From Desulfurococcales archaeon (GTDB lineage Archaea; Thermoproteota; Thermoprotei_A; Sulfolobales; Acidilobaceae): a stretch of DNA of 7,417 nt. The notes beneath the pieces are model-generated. The model saw only the letters and a program-made list of their open reading frames with translations, made no database searches and was not told where the DNA came from. The DNA is taken from NCBI GenBank assembly GCA_015521095.1, contig WAOU01000065.1, forward strand, positions 1-7,417. The letters run 5' to 3'. Below, in pieces: positions 5,237-7,417 of this stretch. Within the stretch, counting starts at the first letter, position 1, and every line of letters starts with the position of its first letter. The translations under genes and the position numbers were made by a program.

Positions 5237-6064
5237 CTATGCTCCCTTTAGTATTAGTCGGGCTAGCTCTAGCCCGCTTATGTATCCTACTGGTTTACCA
5301 TTGTCGACGACGACCACTACCCTGTATCGGTGACTTACCATTTTAGACGCGGCTTCTGCAACAGATGCGTCGGGATCAACTGTGGGCGGCCTGAGTCTTA
5401 TAGCGTCTCCTACAATAACGTACTTGAGCGGTGTTATTCTCTTTGGCTCTCCTCTGCTCAGCTCATAGTATTTCAGGAACACTAGTGCTATCTCGTCGAC
5501 GCCTATGACCCCGAGGAACTCGCCGTCTTCCATTACTGGAACTGTGCTAAGATTATGTTGGAGTAGGAGCTGTCTTACATGTAGTATTCTTGCCTGGAGA
5601 TCTACGCTTACGGGGAATGTCTTCATTATTTCTCTTGCTCTAATGTCTGCGGCATCGACGCTTTCCGATAGTAGGGATGCTAGTTCCCAGCGTGACACTA
5701 TGCCTGTCGGCTTGCCTTCTTTATCTGTAACGGGTACACTTGTTATATCGGCTTCGTCCATGAAGCGTAGGGCTTGAAGTAGAGGGGATTCCTGGTCAAC
5801 GTATTTTACGGGTTCAGTCATGAAGCTTGAAGCGTGCATGCCCGAGGGAGTTGCTTGTTTAGTTCTAGTTGTTCCAAGTTTGAATATAACGTCTCTAAGT
5901 GTAAGAATGCCTCTGAGCTTGCCTTTTTCTGTCAGGATTGCTCTGTCTGTCTTGAACTTGTCTATTTCGTCTAGTACTTCTGCTAGTGAATAGTCTTTGT
6001 CTAGTACTGGTGCTGTGTTTCCTTTAATCTCGTCCACGCTCTTGAGCGCTATATTCTCGAACAC
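5237..6064 (-). CDS. Protein with four CBS domains
   Basis: The 275-residue protein consists almost entirely of four CBS repeats, at about 10-66, 78-136, 143-200 and 217-273. Each shows the usual pattern of a hydrophobic strand, a helix and a closing G-[IV]-[IVL]-[ST]-like strand: GILTLRDV, GIVSRWEL, GVIGVDEI, GYISGLEL. Two tandem pairs would form two Bateman modules, which commonly bind AMP, ATP, SAM or related ligands and regulate a partner. No enzymatic, transporter or DNA-binding domain is attached, so it is probably a free-standing regulatory subunit; ligand and target are unknown. The start is GTG at 6064, with GGTGA (6075-6071) 6 nt upstream; MFENIALKSV leads straight into the first repeat. 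The upstream neighbour also encodes a CBS protein, 171 bp away. Confidence 0.92.
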   Translation of the reverse strand: MFENIALKSVDEIKGNTAPVLDKDYSLAEVLDEIDKFKTDRAILTEKGKLRGILTLRDVIFKLGTTRTKQATPSGMHASSFMTEPVKYVDQESPLLQALRFMDEADITSVPVTDKEGKPTGIVSRWELASLLSESVDAADIRAREIMKTFPVSVDLQARILHVRQLLLQHNLSTVPVMEDGEFLGVIGVDEIALVFLKYYELSRGEPKRITPLKYVIVGDAIRLRPPTVDPDASVAEAASKMVSHRYRVVVVVDNGKPVGYISGLELARLILKGA

Positions 6065-6070
6065 TTCCGT

Positions 6071-6075
6071 TCACC
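6071..6075 (-). promoter_or_regulatory. Shine-Dalgarno site supporting the GTG start of the four-CBS gene
   Basis: GGTGA reads on the minus strand with 6-nt spacing to GTG at 6064, the same motif and nearly the same spacing as for secE. This supports the non-ATG start. Confidence 0.55.
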
Positions 6076-6100
6076 ATTTCCTATTATTGATTATACGCGA

Positions 6101-6106
6101 ATAAAA
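6101..6106 (-). promoter_or_regulatory. Candidate TATA box for the four-CBS gene
   Basis: TTTTAT reads on the minus strand. A start about 26 bp downstream near 6077 would just keep the GGTGA site in the mRNA. A second AT box at about 6096-6089 would instead give a leaderless transcript starting at the GTG. The whole 6065-6235 spacer is AT-rich and holds no recognisable gene. Confidence 0.3.
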
Positions 6107-6235
6107 CGTATTGGCTCATAACTAATATAATTTAGAATCCTAATAATATATGAGCTCTAGCCTACTATTATCTACTGATTTAGTAATTTTCGTGGAAAAT
6201 CTCGGCTCGGGATAAATATAATTATTGAAGAGCGT

Positions 6236-6676
6236 CTAGAACTGGTTGGCTTTGCCTACATAATATACTAGATCAATGTAGTGTGGAGCTAGTCTTATTA
6301 TGTCTCTCTTGGATATTATTCCCACGACCTTATAGGTTTCGGGGTCTAGTACTGGTAGGTGGCCTATGTTATAGGAGCCCATCATCTCTGCTGCTTCTCT
6401 AAGCGTGGTATTCCTGAATACATAGTAAGGATTCTTTGACATTATGTCGGCAAGTTTGACTTTTGAAGCGTCTAGGCCCTTTGCCACTACGTTCACTATT
6501 ATGTCGGTTTTCGTTACTATTCCTAGGAGGCTGTCCTGTTCGTCAACTATTATTAGGCTTCCAATATTGTTCTCGGCCATTATCTTTGCTCCTTCTAGCA
6601 CTGTCTGCATAGGCATTGCTTTTATTGGAGGAGTGCTCATGACCTCTTCACAAAGTGTTTCTGGCTCTTCCGACAT
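6236..6676 (-). CDS. Protein with two CBS domains
   Basis: The 146-residue product is a single Bateman module. CBS 1 (about 9-66) begins CEEVMSTPPIKAMP and ends GIVTKTDII. CBS 2 (about 75-131) begins LADIMSKNPYYVF and ends GIISKRDII. A short tail (about 132-146) includes IDLVYYVGKANQF. Such stand-alone pairs usually bind adenine nucleotides and act on a partner protein; neither ligand nor partner can be named here. An upstream in-frame ATG at 6688 would add four residues. ATG at 6676 is preferred because GGTGG (6686-6682) lies 5 nt before it and the TATA-like box at 6708-6701 is centred about 28 bp upstream, too close for 6688. It is divergent from the DUF1614-like gene and followed by the four-CBS gene. 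Confidence 0.9.
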   Translation of the reverse strand: MSEEPETLCEEVMSTPPIKAMPMQTVLEGAKIMAENNIGSLIIVDEQDSLLGIVTKTDIIVNVVAKGLDASKVKLADIMSKNPYYVFRNTTLREAAEMMGSYNIGHLPVLDPETYKVVGIISKRDIIRLAPHYIDLVYYVGKANQF

Positions 6677-6700
6677 TTTATCCACCATTCTTTGAGACTC

Positions 6701-6708
6701 TTATTATA
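6701..6708 (-). promoter_or_regulatory. Candidate TATA box for the two-CBS gene
   Basis: TATAATAA reads on the minus strand, centred about 28 bp before ATG 6676. This predicts transcription starting at or just before that codon and argues against the upstream ATG at 6688. If the transcript is leaderless, the GGTGG motif would not be in the mRNA; the two lines of evidence agree on the start but imply different initiation modes. Confidence 0.4.
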
Positions 6709-6787
6709 CCATGTAATTGTAACCTTGTCTGATCTATAATAGTTATCCCTCGGTACAAGGACCCGTTCGGCTCGAACCACAGTGTAT

Positions 6788-6795
6788 CTTATATG
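6788..6795 (+). promoter_or_regulatory. Candidate TATA box for the DUF1614-like gene
   Basis: CTTATATG is centred about 40 bp before the TTG at 6832. A start about 27 bp downstream, near 6818, would leave a 13-14 nt leader beginning at the GGTG Shine-Dalgarno-like site (6819-6822). Confidence 0.35.
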
Positions 6796-6831
6796 TCCTG
6801 CTCGACAATGATGAACCTGGTGCAGGAATGA

Positions 6832-7417
6832 TTGGAACCCTCTAGAAATATTCCGAGATTAATAATACATCCTCCTACACATCCACTCCTATCATTACTG
6901 TATGTTCCCATGGGTTTCCTTATTGCCCTAGTTCTAGCATACATTGTGGGATTCACGGCTAACAGACTACCGCATCCCTATGATTACTATGTGATTGTCG
7001 CTTCGCTCCTTATTGCTTTAAGCCCTATTCTCAGCTATGTTAATGTTATAGTGAAAGAGCTGGAATCCTCAGAGGAGCTAGTATTAGCGGTTGAATATGT
7101 ATCGCTATATGGTATACCTGTACCAATCCCTGCCCTTGTGAAACAGAGGCGGAAACTCATCATAGCCGTTAACCTAGGAGGAGCCGCTATTCCAGTTATT
7201 GTCTCGTTCATCTTCTTGAAGCTAGCGATTGATCTGCTTGGTCCAAGCATAATAGTCCCTTATCTCGTCGCTGTACTAATTACCAGTATAGTCACCTTTT
7301 GGTTTAGTAGAGTTATTCCAGGCGTAGGAATCGCAGTACCCGCACTTATCCCTCCATTGACAGCAGCTATGGTTGTATCCTTTCTATTCGGAGTAGGCCT
7401 TATTCCGGGTCTCCTAG
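6832..7417 (+). CDS. DUF1614-like multi-spanning membrane protein, 3' end cut by window edge
   Basis: An open frame of 195 codons runs off the right edge. About five hydrophobic segments are visible (near residues 18-42, 50-71, 108-132, 139-158, 170-193). The segments AVNLGGAAIP (112-121) and PGVGIAVPALIPPLTAAM (163-180) match the pattern of archaeal and bacterial DUF1614 proteins, integral membrane proteins of unknown function. No ATG precedes the first membrane segment. TTG at 6832, directly after an in-frame TGA, is chosen because GGTG lies 9 nt and AGGA 4 nt upstream, and it keeps the family-like N-terminus RNIPRLIIHPPTHPLL. ATG at 6910 would start inside the first membrane segment. It is transcribed divergently from the CBS genes, which could signal to it; that is speculation. 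Confidence 0.78.
   Translation, partial: MEPSRNIPRLIIHPPTHPLLSLLYVPMGFLIALVLAYIVGFTANRLPHPYDYYVIVASLLIALSPILSYVNVIVKELESSEELVLAVEYVSLYGIPVPIPALVKQRRKLIIAVNLGGAAIPVIVSFIFLKLAIDLLGPSIIVPYLVAVLITSIVTFWFSRVIPGVGIAVPALIPPLTAAMVVSFLFGVGLIPGLL

Noticed and set aside
5207..5237. Inverted repeat GCCGGG/CCCGGC with a 19-nt loop at the end of the four-CBS gene, as a terminator.
   Set aside because: The stem is only 6 bp, it overlaps the stop codon, and no T-run follows on the coding strand; it may be chance.
6114..6155. Inverted repeat GCTCATA/TATGAGC with a 28-nt loop.
   Set aside because: Seven-bp arms far apart in AT-rich DNA; no supporting context.
6186..6200. Short inverted repeat ATTTTC-GTG-GAAAAT between the two CBS genes, as an operator.
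   Set aside because: Six-bp arms in an AT-rich spacer are expected by chance, and the site is more than 120 bp from the next start.
6764..6776. GTTCG-GCT-CGAAC, which recalls a tRNA T-arm.
   Set aside because: The stem-loop geometry is wrong for a T-arm, and no acceptor, D or anticodon arm could be found on either strand.
6808..6831. ATGATGA as the C box of a C/D guide RNA.
   Set aside because: No CTGA D box lies at a suitable distance, and the site lies in the leader of the DUF1614-like gene.

Overview
The window is a stretch of archaeal chromosome, most probably from a hyperthermophilic crenarchaeon of the Desulfurococcales type. The taxon is inferred from gene content and style. The signs are an archaeal uL10 (P0) with an acidic tail ending in a GLSGLFGF-like motif, a Spt5-type NusG with a single KOW domain, and a 58-residue Sec61-gamma/SecE. 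Starts are preceded by strong Shine-Dalgarno sites (GGAGG, GGTGA, GGTGG), GTG and TTG starts are common, and short TATA-like boxes lie upstream of transcription units. No rRNA, tRNA, CRISPR array or insertion sequence was seen.

Layout from left to right. Positions 1-2324 (minus strand) hold three large-subunit ribosomal protein genes transcribed leftward: rpl11 (uL11), rpl1 (uL1) and rpl10 (uL10/P0), the last cut by the window edge. The 113-bp rpl11-rpl1 spacer is unusual. It has a T7 tract directly after the rpl11 stop, a perfect 14-bp inverted repeat whose 12-nt centre contains a TATA box, and then a perfect 14-nt palindrome near the predicted transcription start. Positions 2439-3152 (plus strand) hold a helix-turn-helix/phosphoribosyltransferase protein of the PyrE-like/GfcR-like kind, transcribed away from rpl11 and converging on nusG. 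Positions 3144-5062 (minus strand) look like one operon: Mut7-C RNase-like protein, AMMECR1 protein, secE, nusG/spt5. Positions 5237-6676 (minus strand) hold two CBS-domain-only proteins, with four and two CBS repeats. A multi-spanning DUF1614-like membrane protein starts divergently at about 6832 and runs off the right edge.

How the genes fit together. secE-nusG-rpl11-rpl1-rpl10 is a classic archaeal cluster that couples protein export, transcription elongation and the ribosomal stalk and L1 arm. Here it is split by a reversed gene for a putative nucleotide-sensing regulator (HTH plus PRPP-binding fold), so rpl11 needs its own promoter. The spacer structure suggests that rpl1-rpl10 may also have a separate, regulated promoter. 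The CBS proteins probably bind adenine nucleotides, but their partners are not visible.

Most of the window is ordinary core-genome content. The parts most worth following up are the rpl1 leader/promoter structure and the inserted HTH-PRTase gene. Several start sites were corrected from the longest open frame: uL11, SecE and the two-CBS protein are shorter, and uL1, the four-CBS protein and the DUF1614 protein use TTG, GTG and TTG.
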